Part shown: positions 47,563 to 60,000 of the stretch, one piece after another
How positions within the stretch are numbered: the stretch's first letter is position 1
Layout: every line of letters starts with the position of its first letter
Assembly (NCBI GenBank): GCA_001949185.1
Contig: BDGG01000001.1
Coordinates: 8,155,067-8,219,066, forward strand
Reading direction: 5' to 3'
DNA: 64,000 bases
Source of the DNA: Ramazzottius varieornatus
Taxonomy: Eukaryota > Tardigrada > Eutardigrada > Parachela > Ramazzottiidae
Made by a program: the position numbers and the translations under genes
Notes under the pieces: model-generated
Database searches by the model: none
Told to the model about the DNA's origin: nothing
The model's input: the letters and a program-made list of their open reading frames with translations, nothing else

Positions 47563-50179
47563 TTAGACGGCAGTTTCGCCGTGAGGCAGAGGGCTTCCGG
47601 GCTCGTAGTAAGGCCCGTCTTCCACCACACCTTGCTCTTCCCTGCGCTTGTCTTTGGAAGTGTCACCAGAATTCAGCACCAGGAAGCTCAGAATGTCCGA
47701 CAAGGAAACCATCCCGACGACACGCTCTTCGGAGAGCACAATCACACGGTGGACCTAAAATGAACACTGACCATTGATAAAAACGATTCCTGCCGAAAGA
47801 CAGACGGCTTTTGTTGGGACACTTACGTCACTCTTCATGATGATCTCGAGAACTGTCGACAACTGATCGTCCAGATCACATGTACAGACTTCTTCTGTCC
47901 ACTACAACCATCAAATAAACCATCAAACAAATTTCCACAATCTCCATGATGGTAGACAAGGAAAAAGATGCCTTACTTGGAGCTCGCTCCTTTCCAGAAG
48001 AGCCTGATGAACCGTCTTGGTTGACATACCGTATGTCTTGTTAGCCGCCAAGTTCTAAGAACAAATGGCAGCTTGGATCATAAACTCGACAAGATCGTTC
48101 TCTCAAGCGGCGCACATTTTCAGTGAAAGTGCATGGTGGCGCGCGCCACTTGGAAAAACAATCTTATCAAGTTTGTCTGCGCGGCTGCGAATATCCGTCA
48201 AAAGACGAACCGGATTTTCTGGAATGCGCCAACTAGGTTGAACTATGTTAGAATTACCATCACATCATATTTGGCATAGACATCCAAGAGCTTTCCGCTA
48301 TTATCGACCACGGGCAAGGCTGAGACATGGCTTCGGCCAAACTTCCTCAGGACTTCCGACAGCGAAGTTTCCGGGAGAACCTACCGGTATCGTCAAAATA
48401 TCATCAAAGAAGGGCAACAGTCTGAAAGTACGGGCTTACCGTTTCAAGGTTGGAGTAGGTGCCCATCCACGGTCGGAGATTTCTCAGCGTACGATGAAGG
48501 ATGTCCGGTAGCAAGAGCTTGGAAGCCAAGCCATCGAGGAGCTGGGCTTCGTGTCCTTGGCTGAAGTGGATCCACTGACCAAGCTATTATTACATTCACA
48601 AGTGCTGCTGTGAACAAGCATCAATACAAGGAGACTTACATAAGCCAGCAGGAAGGAGAGAATCCTCTTGTGGGTGAGAATGTACAACAGGTTGCCGGTT
48701 TGAGGATCCATCACCGGAAGACGGTGCACGTGGTTTCTTACCAGTGACTCCACGGCTTCTCGGATTCTGGAACATAGCGCCTTACATAAAACGATCATGT
48801 CACGCATATGCGACGCTAGAAAAACAGCACGGACAGGATCGTTGTGTCAAACGGCGCGCAGTTCCGGCCAGTCACAATGTAAACATGCGCCACTGGAGAG
48901 AACAGTCTTGTCGAGTTGTTCGCCAGGCTCCCTTAGATTTGCCACCGGAATGTTTCGCGCGTTTTCACTTACGAAGTCTCAGGACAGATCGAGATGAGCT
49001 GTCGCCGTTCATGGCCGAGTAGTTCTCGCCAAGATTGGACAGTCGATTGCTCCATGAGTTGGTCCAGCTCTTCCTGCAGAGCAGAAACCTGACTTCGTAA
49101 ACGTACGTTACCCATCTGTGTGAAAAAATCATCCAAAACTCACGTACCGAACTGAGTTCTCGGTTCTTCAGTAGAACGGCGATGAAGTCCGTGACGGTGA
49201 GCATACCTGGAAGAGAACGATTATAAGAAACTAAACAACCGGAAGCACAGCCTCGGCTTGCGGTCTTACCAACGAAGGCATTCTTTTCATTGTCCCAAAC
49301 TGGAGCAGCCCGAATTCCTGCATTAAGATCCATCTGAATATTTCTTGAGAAGAAGATTCAGAACAAAGTGCATGAGAAATGTACGTACCATTGAACACCA
49401 ACGCGTAGAAGGCCTTCTTGACGCACAGCTCGTTATGGAAGACGATCAGCCTGGTGCTGGTGGGAATTATGTCATAGCACGAATGCGCCTCGGCGAACTT
49501 GAAGAACACGCTGGAATATTCTAGGTCTATAATGCGGAAAACGACCATAGGACCATGTACAGAGGAAAAACAAATTTCACCACACATGAGCAAGAAATGT
49601 TCGACAAGATTGTTTTCTCAAGCGGCGCACGCCGCTAGCCAATGCAACTTGTAAAGTGCGCCACTTGGAAAATCGGCCTTGCTGAGTCTACACGCTTCCC
49701 TAAAGTGGCGCGACTTTGCGGTCTTATCAGCTAGAAGCATGCGCTTCTTGGGAAAAAACGATTCTGTTAGATTTGCTCGCCTGGGCCAAATATTCGAACT
49801 TACGCCGTTCGTTCCCGGCAACTCCGTCGTACGTATATTCGCTGTCTTCCACGGGGTACTATGAAAGAGAAACAGGTACTTTCGCAAAATACAAGCCGGA
49901 TTCTCGGAAAGAAATGAATTTCGATACCGATAGGCTTACCGAGCAAACCTTTCCTTCGGAATTTCGGTAAATCACCTTCAGGTGATGAGGAGATCGCTCC
50001 GAACTGGCGTCAGACAAAGAAAAGTTGGTGCTCGTACTGTCCCATGTCCTGTTCTGTGAGACATCGACATCTCCGGACGGCTCGTTGCTGGTCGTTCGAT
50101 AGAGGTTGCTCGTCCGCTTCTTCCCAACCGTCGAGCTGTTTTCCAGCGTCGTGGCTGGAAACGTGAAGCGCCGCGACAT
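47563..50179 (-). CDS. PRKAG: AMP-activated protein kinase gamma subunit (four CBS motifs)
   Basis: Nucleotide-sensing subunit of AMPK, binding AMP/ADP/ATP in two Bateman modules. Twelve exons join in phase to 473 aa: 50179-49940, 49858-49804, 49526-49389, 49317-49270, 49206-49148, 49115-48973, 48766-48640, 48583-48440, 48380-48258, 48054-47977, 47901-47827, 47754-47563. The N-terminal 95 residues are variable and Ser-rich. CBS1 is [17 protein letters not shown]...[25 protein letters not shown]2 is [20 protein letters not shown]...[16 protein letters not shown]3 is [20 protein letters not shown]...[14 protein letters not shown]4 is [34 protein letters not shown]. Which vertebrate isoform it matches cannot be told. 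Three introns carry hairpin repeats. Confidence 0.96.
48081..48185. repeat. Hairpin repeat in AMPK gamma intron 9
   Basis: One unit: AACTCGACAAGATCGTTCTC, AAGCGGCGCACATTTTC ... GCGCGCGCCACTTGG, then CTTATCAAGTTTGTCTGC. Confidence 0.82.
48818..48932. repeat. Hairpin repeat in AMPK gamma intron 6
   Basis: One diverged unit: AAACGGCGCGCAGTTCC ... AACATGCGCCACTGG, followed by CTTGTCGAGTTGTTCGCC. Confidence 0.75.
49598..49785. repeat. Hairpin repeat in AMPK gamma intron 2, two units
   Basis: AAGCGGCGCACGCCGC ... AGTGCGCCACTTGG and AAAGTGGCGCGACTTTGC ... AGCATGCGCTTCTTGGG. Confidence 0.78.
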
Positions 50180-50764
50180 CCCACCCTGTCGGCATCACAT
50201 CCGCTTGCTCATCTTGGTACCCCGTCTGTCCTTCAGTCCCGCACTCGCGACTTTGACCTGGCAAACCTGCAAAATACAAAATTCGCAACTTGCAACTTGC
50301 AATGATGCAGAAGCAGGGCGAAAACACGGCTGCAAACTACAGCAACATGTAAAAATGGGCGGCGCAGCGAGGCTGCTTTCGATGAGTTCGATCGTTCGAT
50401 CAACTGTAACCGCTTCGCCATTCGATTTCCAACGCTCCCTTTGTGTCAGAACCGAAGGAACTGGCAGAACCAAACCAGGTGCCAAACAGGGCGGGGCCAG
50501 AAAACCCAAACACATGCGCACGAATCACAACTTTTAGTCCTCATAGGTACGTCCTGAATCGCCCTTTTCGACTTTATGGTGGTCTTTGTGGAACCGCTAG
50601 AACACCCAGGAACGGTTGCGCTTGCGGAGGCGAAGTTTTTTGGCGAAAAGACTTTTCCGTAGAAAGCTGTTAAGCTGTTCAATCAAGCCGGTAGACCACC
50701 CTTCTAAGGTTCCGATACAAGTTCCCTTTCTTACCTTTTGACGATTCTCCCGGGGGAGACAAAG
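50180..50764. promoter_or_regulatory. Divergent intergenic region AMPK gamma / chromodomain gene
   Basis: 585 bp between two divergent starts, so it should contain both promoters. Overlapping open frames on both strands here have no recognisable content. Confidence 0.4.
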
Positions 50765-53700
50765 ATGTCCGACGAATCGTTTAACCTAGAGTACGAAGCA
50801 GCTGGACAGTCGCATATCGAAGAAGTCCAGGATGATCTGGAGGAGAAAGTCGGAGAAGGTAAATCCTTGAAATTTTCAGATGACTGACATGGTGCTGAAT
50901 GCTGATGCTTTCCTTGCCTTGCAGGCGGAGAAAACGATGAGGAGAGTGCCGAGCCCGAATACGAAGTCGAGCGCATTTTGAGTCGCCGTCTTGTTGGGAA
51001 GCGGAAGACTGAGGAATACTTGGTCCGGTGGAAGGGATACGAAAGCGAAGACGACACCTGGGAGCCGAAAGAATCGTTAGATTGTCCAGATTTACTGAAG
51101 GCATTCCTCAAGGAACAAGCAGAGGCCTCAGGTGAGTGACCGTGAGTCGGTAGAGAGTAGAAGCGGATGATGGCAGTGCTCGAAAATGGACGAGAACATA
51201 CGTAAACGGGTACTGATGTTGCTGTTTCGTTTTCGAGACCGCTTGACTTGATTGGCTTATTGCTGTGGGCTGATTTGCGTAGAGTTGCAGTAGTGTGTCC
51301 CTACGCCGCAATCAAATCAAACACTGAGCGATATGTTCAATCAAGGAATTGATTGGAATCCAGAAATTCGGAGATGTTCGAACGTGTTTTGTTTCGTTGA
51401 AATTCGCTCAGGCTTAGTAACCGATCCTTTTGGTAACCGATCCCCTGGTGTTTGCAGACGGTGAAAGGGAGGAAGAGGAGGACGAGAAGACTGACGATGA
51501 CGTTGAAAACGCAGAAGAAGTTCCAGAAGGGAAATACGCGGTGGAGGGCATTCTCGATCGGCGAGTGCTGCCTAAGCTTGGTCGTCGTCGAAGCGCGGTG
51601 GTCGAATACCAAATCAAATGGAAAGGTAACCGCTTCACCGTTCTGCAAGATGTTTTGATACTATTCATGATCGGTTTGAAACTATACAGATTACGACGAG
51701 ACCACATGGGAGCCCGAGAAGAACCTGAACTGCGGGCAGTTACTGGAACGCTTCGCCAAAGACCATCCAGATTTGATGGCTGGTACGCCTTTGTTCTTTT
51801 GTTGTTGCAACCCTTTGACCTTTTGTGTTGTTTGTTCTTGCCGTTTTGTGTAGATTTGGCAGTGATGGTCAAAAATCCGGCTCGCCGTAGTCGAGCCTCG
51901 AATGGAACGATCAAGAAAGCCGCCGGTTCAGCCAAGAGAACGGAAACGGCTAACTCGCGCAGATCATCAAGGAAGGCACCTTATACCAACAGAAACTCCA
52001 CTCGGACGGCACAGGCTGCCCGACCACGCCAGCGAGTTCTCCAGAGAAACTCAGACGCGCGGCAAGAAGGTACATTTTGCAGCTCCGTTTTACAGCTTTG
52101 AGATTAGTGTTGTACATCCAGCAAGAAGCTCTTTTGAAGAAGGCTGAAGAAAATCAGTCAGAACTCGGAACTGTGGCGTACTCGTACAGTTGCACTCGAA
52201 GTCTCGAACGGTTAAAAGCGGATGCCGTCTGTGCCGCTTCTGGTGGTAAACCAGCGGGCGCTGGCGGTAACGCATGAGCCGTTATCGTGAGTAGGAGTTA
52301 CGCCGACTGATGGGGATAGTCGTACGACTTGCACCTACTGGGCTGTCAGTAATACAGTCCGGTCGCTCAAGAAGTGGACACCATTTTTCGAAAATCAAAG
52401 CAAACACAAGGGTGCTCGCCATAAGCACTTTTGATTGACTGTTCGTTCGTTCACGCAACAGAAGCAGCCTGTTGCATTCACTTTTTGTTCTCTGTCCAAA
52501 GTTCCAAACCTTGTCCTTCTTATCGCACCGAGTCTTCATCAGACAAGCATCGGACATTGGGATTGTGAAAGGATGGTCAGAGGTTGACGGCTTGACTATA
52601 CAGAATTGCTTCGGAAATTTAAGACTTCTCACATAGTGGAAAAGAAGTAGTTGATTTTCTCTCACATTGATTGTTGGTAGACTCTTGACGTCACCTCCTT
52701 CTGTTTTTGGCAAGCTTTACGGTAAATGTTTGACTCGTGAAGAATAAAAATGGAAGAAGGATGTCGACTTCTCGAGCGACCGGACTGTATATTGTTCCGC
52801 CCAGCTTCTTTCAATTTTTCACTTCCGCGCAGCTTCTTCCAGTTTCACAGATGATTACAAGGAAGCGTCTGACGCCGAGAATGTTCAGGAAGAAGACGAT
52901 AATGACGAGGTGAAAGAGCAGCAAGGCAGTGACACAGATGGCGATAACGAGGAGCCTTGCGAGTACGAAGTGGAAGAGGTGGTGGGTCGCCGGGAACGTG
53001 GTGCTAACCGGATGGTCGAGTACTGCCTGAAGTGGAAGAACTACAGGAAGACTAGCTGGGAGAAGGAGGAGAACCTGACGCATTGCATTGACTTGTTGCG
53101 TGAGTATGAGAAGGCTCGAAAAGAGAAAGGCATCAAGAACGACGATGACAATGATGGAGGTGGTGACGAGGACGACGAAGGCTACAGCCCGCCTCGGTCA
53201 GCTCGTCGTAAAGTTCCAGCCCGAAAGCAAGTCGGTGGAAGGCCACCGGTGAAGAAGCGAATGGCCACTACGCCAAACAAGGCAAGCTGTTGAAGGCAAA
53301 CTTAATCGACAAAGTTGTTTTTCCAAGTGGCGCATACTGTCAGCCAATTTCACTGTAAACGTGCCTTTCTTGGGAGAATAGTTTTGTAGATTTCGTTTCC
53401 CCAAGTCAAAAGTTGAGTTAGGTGGAAACGTTCCCGTAATTAATGATTAATGTTCGGTTGAAGGTGGCGAAGGGAGTGCCCCGCAAGTCCGTTAGAAGAC
53501 CAGCCAAGAAGGAGGCTGAAGAGGCTAGTGGAACTCTGTCCGAGTTCCTGACGGACTTTCGGGGTCAGCCGTTGCAGAAGGACAACGAGGCTGGTCCGTC
53601 AACGTCGAAACGGACTTCTCGATCGGCAGCGCGATCCACCTCTCGGGGAGCCTCACAGAATACTGCCAAGAAGCGAAAGACATACGATGAGCTGGGCAGC

Positions 53701-54472
53701 GCCGAAACGTCCAGTGCTGTCTATTCCAAAGGTGAGTCTTTCACTCTTTCTCCATGCTGGAATAAGTAAAACAGAGAACATCAACGAAGTCGACAAGATC
53801 GTTTTCACAAGGCACACGCTTCCATCCAACAAGAATGAAGGCGTGCGCCACTTGGCGAGATGGTCTTTTACGAGATTTGTTTTTGTTACCAAGTGGCGCA
53901 CTTTCTCGGTATGATTGGATAGTGGAAGAAGAACGATCGTGTCGAGGCTGTTTGGTTAGCTCATAAACGTCAGCATTATATTTTCTGGTTGTTTTCAGTG
54001 CTTCCGGTTTTCCTGATGAAAGGCAGCAGAGTTCTGTCCAGGCGAAGCTGGAAGTTCATGCCGACGGACGTGGATGACTGGTCGTTCCTGGATGTCAAGA
54101 ATTTCGCTGACGAGGAGGAAGCCGTGCGCGTCTTGGGCAAGGGGAACTTTGATGGCTTTGATGAAACCTTCTACATCATCGTTCAAGGTGCGGCTCCCAA
54201 TCTGTACATGGGCGTTACAAGCAGGTTCTTGGAGCGTGAGTTTCCCAACACGTTCAAGCACCATCAAGAAGTGGGAACCTTTGAGGATGATGACGAGAAC
54301 GACAAAGTATGGTAAAGCTCCGCACTTCGACTCGTTCTTTTTCTTACAATGTTCGTTGTTTTCAGGACGAAGGAGATCACACCCAGAACAGTTCGGATAT
54401 TTCAGTGAGCTTTGCTCTCTCTCGGTAAATTGGCTTGTTACTGATGAGTTTATTCTATTTCAGATGGAGTAA
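50765..54472 (+). CDS. HP1-like protein with three chromodomains and a chromoshadow-like domain
   Basis: Ten exons join in phase to 610 aa: 50765-50858, 50925-51131, 51458-51625, 51690-51782, 51854-52069, 52851-53281, 53464-53731, 53999-54306, 54366-54404, 54464-54472. Chromodomain 1 (residues 43-96) has cage residues Y44, W67, Y70. Chromodomain 2 (126-185, split by intron 3) has Y127, W155, Y158. Chromodomain 3 (297-350) has Y298, W321, Y324. Each sits in the usual Y-x-V-E...(R/K)WK-x-Y...W-E context, so all three may bind methylated lysine. Basic Ser/Arg/Lys-rich hinges follow chromodomains 2 and 3. The last domain (about 535-590: FDETFYIIVQGA...MGVTSRFLEREFPNTFKHHQEVGTF) resembles a diverged chromoshadow domain. 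Intron 6 starts with GC rather than GT. Heterochromatin binding is inferred. HP1 proteins normally have one chromodomain. Confidence 0.9.
52355..52787. mobile_element. TA-flanked TIR element, family 3, copy 3 (in intron 5 of the chromodomain gene)
   Basis: CAGTCCGGTCGCTCAAGAAG and its inverse at 52760-52787 form the ends. TA lies at 52353-52354 and 52788-52789. Its interior aligns with that of 14880-15157 (shared GACGTCAC, TTTTTGG.AAGCT blocks). At 433 bp it is the longest copy here; there is no transposase. Confidence 0.83.
53305..53403. repeat. Hairpin repeat in chromodomain gene intron 6
   Basis: One unit: CCAAGTGGCGCATACTGTC with a diverged right arm AACGTGCCTTTCTTGGG, in the intron with the GC donor. 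Confidence 0.7.
53783..53910. repeat. Hairpin repeat in chromodomain gene intron 7
   Basis: GTCGACAAGATCGTTTTC then a damaged left arm, an intact right arm AAGGCGTGCGCCACTTGG, and a further CAAGTGGCGCACTTTC half. Confidence 0.72.
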
Positions 54473-56501
<2,029 letters not shown>

Positions 56502-57082
56502 CTTGTCCTAATCCTGATGAAGCTCTCGTTCCTCAGACCAATTTACAAAAGTGCCCCTTCTTCCCGCTCAACGATTCTAGAGTTTCCTCCTCGACCTCCC
56601 CAGTCGTCCACAGTCCTTCTTAAGTTTTTTCCTGCGGATATTTTGTCGATTTGTACAGTTCAAACTCAGGAGACTTACAGAGTTACCCTTTGTGTTTAAA
56701 AAATAATAACAACATTATTGTTATTTTTCAAACTTTCAAAGGTTTATACAGTGAATAAATAACGAGAAAGGATGATCGCAGAAAAGCTGCGATGGACATA
56801 AAAAACACACACTTCCGTTTCATTTCGAACACAAACAGAAATCAATCAAAGGTCGGAAGGAAAAACAACGCATTTCCAAAATTTCAAAACAAGAAAATAG
56901 AGGTACATAATCAACAAGAGAAACGACAAGAAGGAGCCTTTCTGGGTCCAGCCCTTGGAAAACAATGGCACACACCAGTAATAATAAAAGTAGTTGTCAA
57001 AATTCAAAGATAATAAAAATCTGCCTTTTGGGCATACTTTGTCTTTTGGACGTTTTACTTTCCTGTCATGGAATCCCTTCTC
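56502..57082. other. Convergent 3' region of MOSPD1-like gene and Discs-large
   Basis: AT-rich, no gene. AATAAA at 56754-56759 (+) fits the MOSPD1-like transcript. The rest should be 3' UTR of the two converging genes. Confidence 0.5.
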
Positions 57083-60000
57083 TCATATGCGTTCTTTGGA
57101 GGGTACCCAAGCTTTCTCTGCGCTTTCCCGCTTGATGATGTCTTTGACGCGCGAGTAGATCTCTTCGGGAGTGTCGCCAGTGACGACGGCTGTGAAGCAG
57201 TGGCCAAACTCCTTTTCCAGTTTGGCGCACTTGTCGAAGCTGCGCTGAGCTTCCACCTCAGTCATTCTTCTGCTCATTTCCAGGATGGAGTCCACCGACT
57301 TTGGCTTGATGTAGATCACAATGGGGAAGAGGTTGTTGGCGCGCAGGCGACGGACGGCGGCTCCACTCACGTCCAAGACACAGTGCTTTCCCTGTCCAAG
57401 AAAATTCACGTTAAAAATCCGAATTTTCGGCCGAATTCACACCTCAATTTTTACTATTCTCGAAAAACTCATCCGCGAACTTTTCATATGATAGCGAACA
57501 ACTCACCGGTCGACAAACAAGCCCTACGACATTGTTTTACCATGTGGTGCACGTTTCGGTATTGCTGGCTGAAAGCGTGCGCCACTTGGAATGACGATCT
57601 TGTCCAGTTTGATCGTCTTTCCAAAATGGCGCACCTATCCATCAGTACTGGCTGATAGCATGCGCCACTCGGAAAAACATTCTTGCCGAGTTTGTTTGCC
57701 GAGCTTCCACGTCGAATTTCGAAAGTTCACAACGTTAGGTACCTGTTCAGCGACTTCCTTGACGGCGGCCACACTCGTGCCGTACAAGTTATCACTAAAC
57801 TGTCCGGCTTCGATGAAGAGACCAGCTTGAATGTCGCGCTCCATCTGCTCGCGAGATTCCACAAAATGGTAATCGCGGCCGGAAACTGCAGAATGAGGAG
57901 AAAAATAATAAAGTCTTTACCACGCTAGTTGGGTTCGCGCGTTCAGAAAGCCCGGCCAAAAGACTGTGACTAGGGCAGCGACTTACCTTCGTTCTCGCGT
58001 CTGAACCTTGTGGTATGAGGCACACAGGAAGCAAAGGTATCAGGGAACTCTGCTATCAGGTCGTCGCTAATCCGATCCTTCAGCGGTCCCATCACTATGA
58101 CAGGCCGAACGTACCTGAGACGTTCAAAGGCAACAGGCTCATACGAATGTATCGTCTCTTCCGGTCCTACAAAGCAAAACAACGTTACAGATAAAGTCAA
58201 ACGAAAACCATCCCAATCGTGATAGAGACAAAAATCCATGCTTTTCTCACGTTGCAGCCCATTGACGCAACGTAAGAAAAGCGTGTTCTGAAGATGGTTT
58301 CTACGGCTGGGAAACATCTGATTGGAACTTACGGTCCGATTCGCTCGTGTCATCTCCGCTATGTTCCTTCCCGCCTTTGAAGAAGGTAAACTTTTTGGCG
58401 CCGTTCTTATCTTTGTCCTTTTCCTTCTTCTTCCCAGTGAACCTGTCGAGAGTGCTTGTGCTGGCTGATTTGTTGTGCGAGTCGTTAGGTTCGAATTTGA
58501 CGGATTTGAGGCGAGCGCGTTCTTTCCTTTCATATCTGAGATTGAAATCACATGCAAATGAGACAGAAGGACGATTGATTGTGTCAGAGGACAGATGGTG
58601 ACGTACCTCTGTCTTGAGGGAATAATTCCCAGGCCTTCCTCGACACCATCAGCGTTAATCCTCTTGGCCTGCCACCATTCATCGTCGCTGGCGTTCGTCA
58701 CATGCAAAACGTCGCCGATGCAGAACGGCAATCCGCGACTTGGTAAGCCGCTGTCTTTCGACGGATCGTAATCGAATTGAGCTCTGCAAACACAGACGGA
58801 AATTAGTTGCAAATCACATAACTTTAAAAGCAGCGCATGGGAAACTCAGTAGACAAACTCGACAAGACCATTTTCCAAGTGGCGCACACTTCCAGCCGAA
58901 AGCGCCGTGACAGTACGCTACTTGAGAAAACAATTCCATCAAGTTTGTGTTTTCAAGTGGGGCACACTTCTATCCAGTAATACCGAGAAAGTGCGCCACT
59001 TGGGAAAGCAATCCAGCTTGACCAGATCGTTTTCCAAGTGGCTCACGCTTCCAGCCAACAATAAAAAAAGTTTGCGCCACTCGGGAAAAAGTTTTTGCCG
59101 AGCTCGTCGAGTTTCGAAACGGAGCTATGAAATCACGGACAAGCACCAGATGCACTTCAACCAATTTAAAATCCGAAACATGGAGATGCGCCTACCTGAC
59201 GTAGAGTGTGCGCTTCATGGAAGGACGAAGACTTCCGGTGCTGGCATTGATCATTCTCTCCTTAATTTCCTGGATCTTATCCTCGAATATCTGATATTCT
59301 GCAAGGAATCAAAAACTACTTATTAGAATCGACTTCTCATCGAAAGATGACCGAAAATCCGGCTCAACATAACAGGGTTAGACTAAAGCCTGGTCTATCG
59401 CGAAACTGACCGGTTATTCCGGCAGATGACGTAAAATAATAATAATTATCAGTAAGTATTCAAGCCGCTCATGTTTCGCACTGGTAATAAATGGGTCAAA
59501 ACGCTTGTAGAGCTGCTCAAAAATGCACGACCAAACCACAACTTGTACCAGATACACGTGATTCCACACTAAAGGACCATCAAACATTTTCGTAGAAACA
59601 TACCGCAATGAATTATAATCAACAATCATCCTCCCGAAAATTTTCCTGCCAATTCCTCAAAGGCACTATCCAAACCTGGAAACTTCATTTCAACGAAGGT
59701 CTGGCTGTCAGAATATCACAGCAAGCAACTGAATACAAGGCTGCAGATTCGGGTGTCTCAGTATCCCCACTTCCTGCTTCGCATCGAAAAGGACGTCAAG
59801 CAAAATGCTCGGAATGAAGTGATGATCTCTTCATTTTGCACTTGTAAAAGCGAAGAGATCAGCTCGTTGAATCAATAGAAAGCATCCTTGCACATTCATT
59901 TACGGCGTAATTAAATTACGAGGGATGCATAATGCAATCTTGGTAAACGGCCCGAACGTCGAGCATTCACTCAACATGCCCTGTAAATCATCGCTTCTCG

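Noticed and set aside
50195-50537. Overlapping open frames in the AMPK/chromodomain intergenic region
   Set aside because: Frames on both strands of similar length, no motif, and position in a likely divergent promoter.
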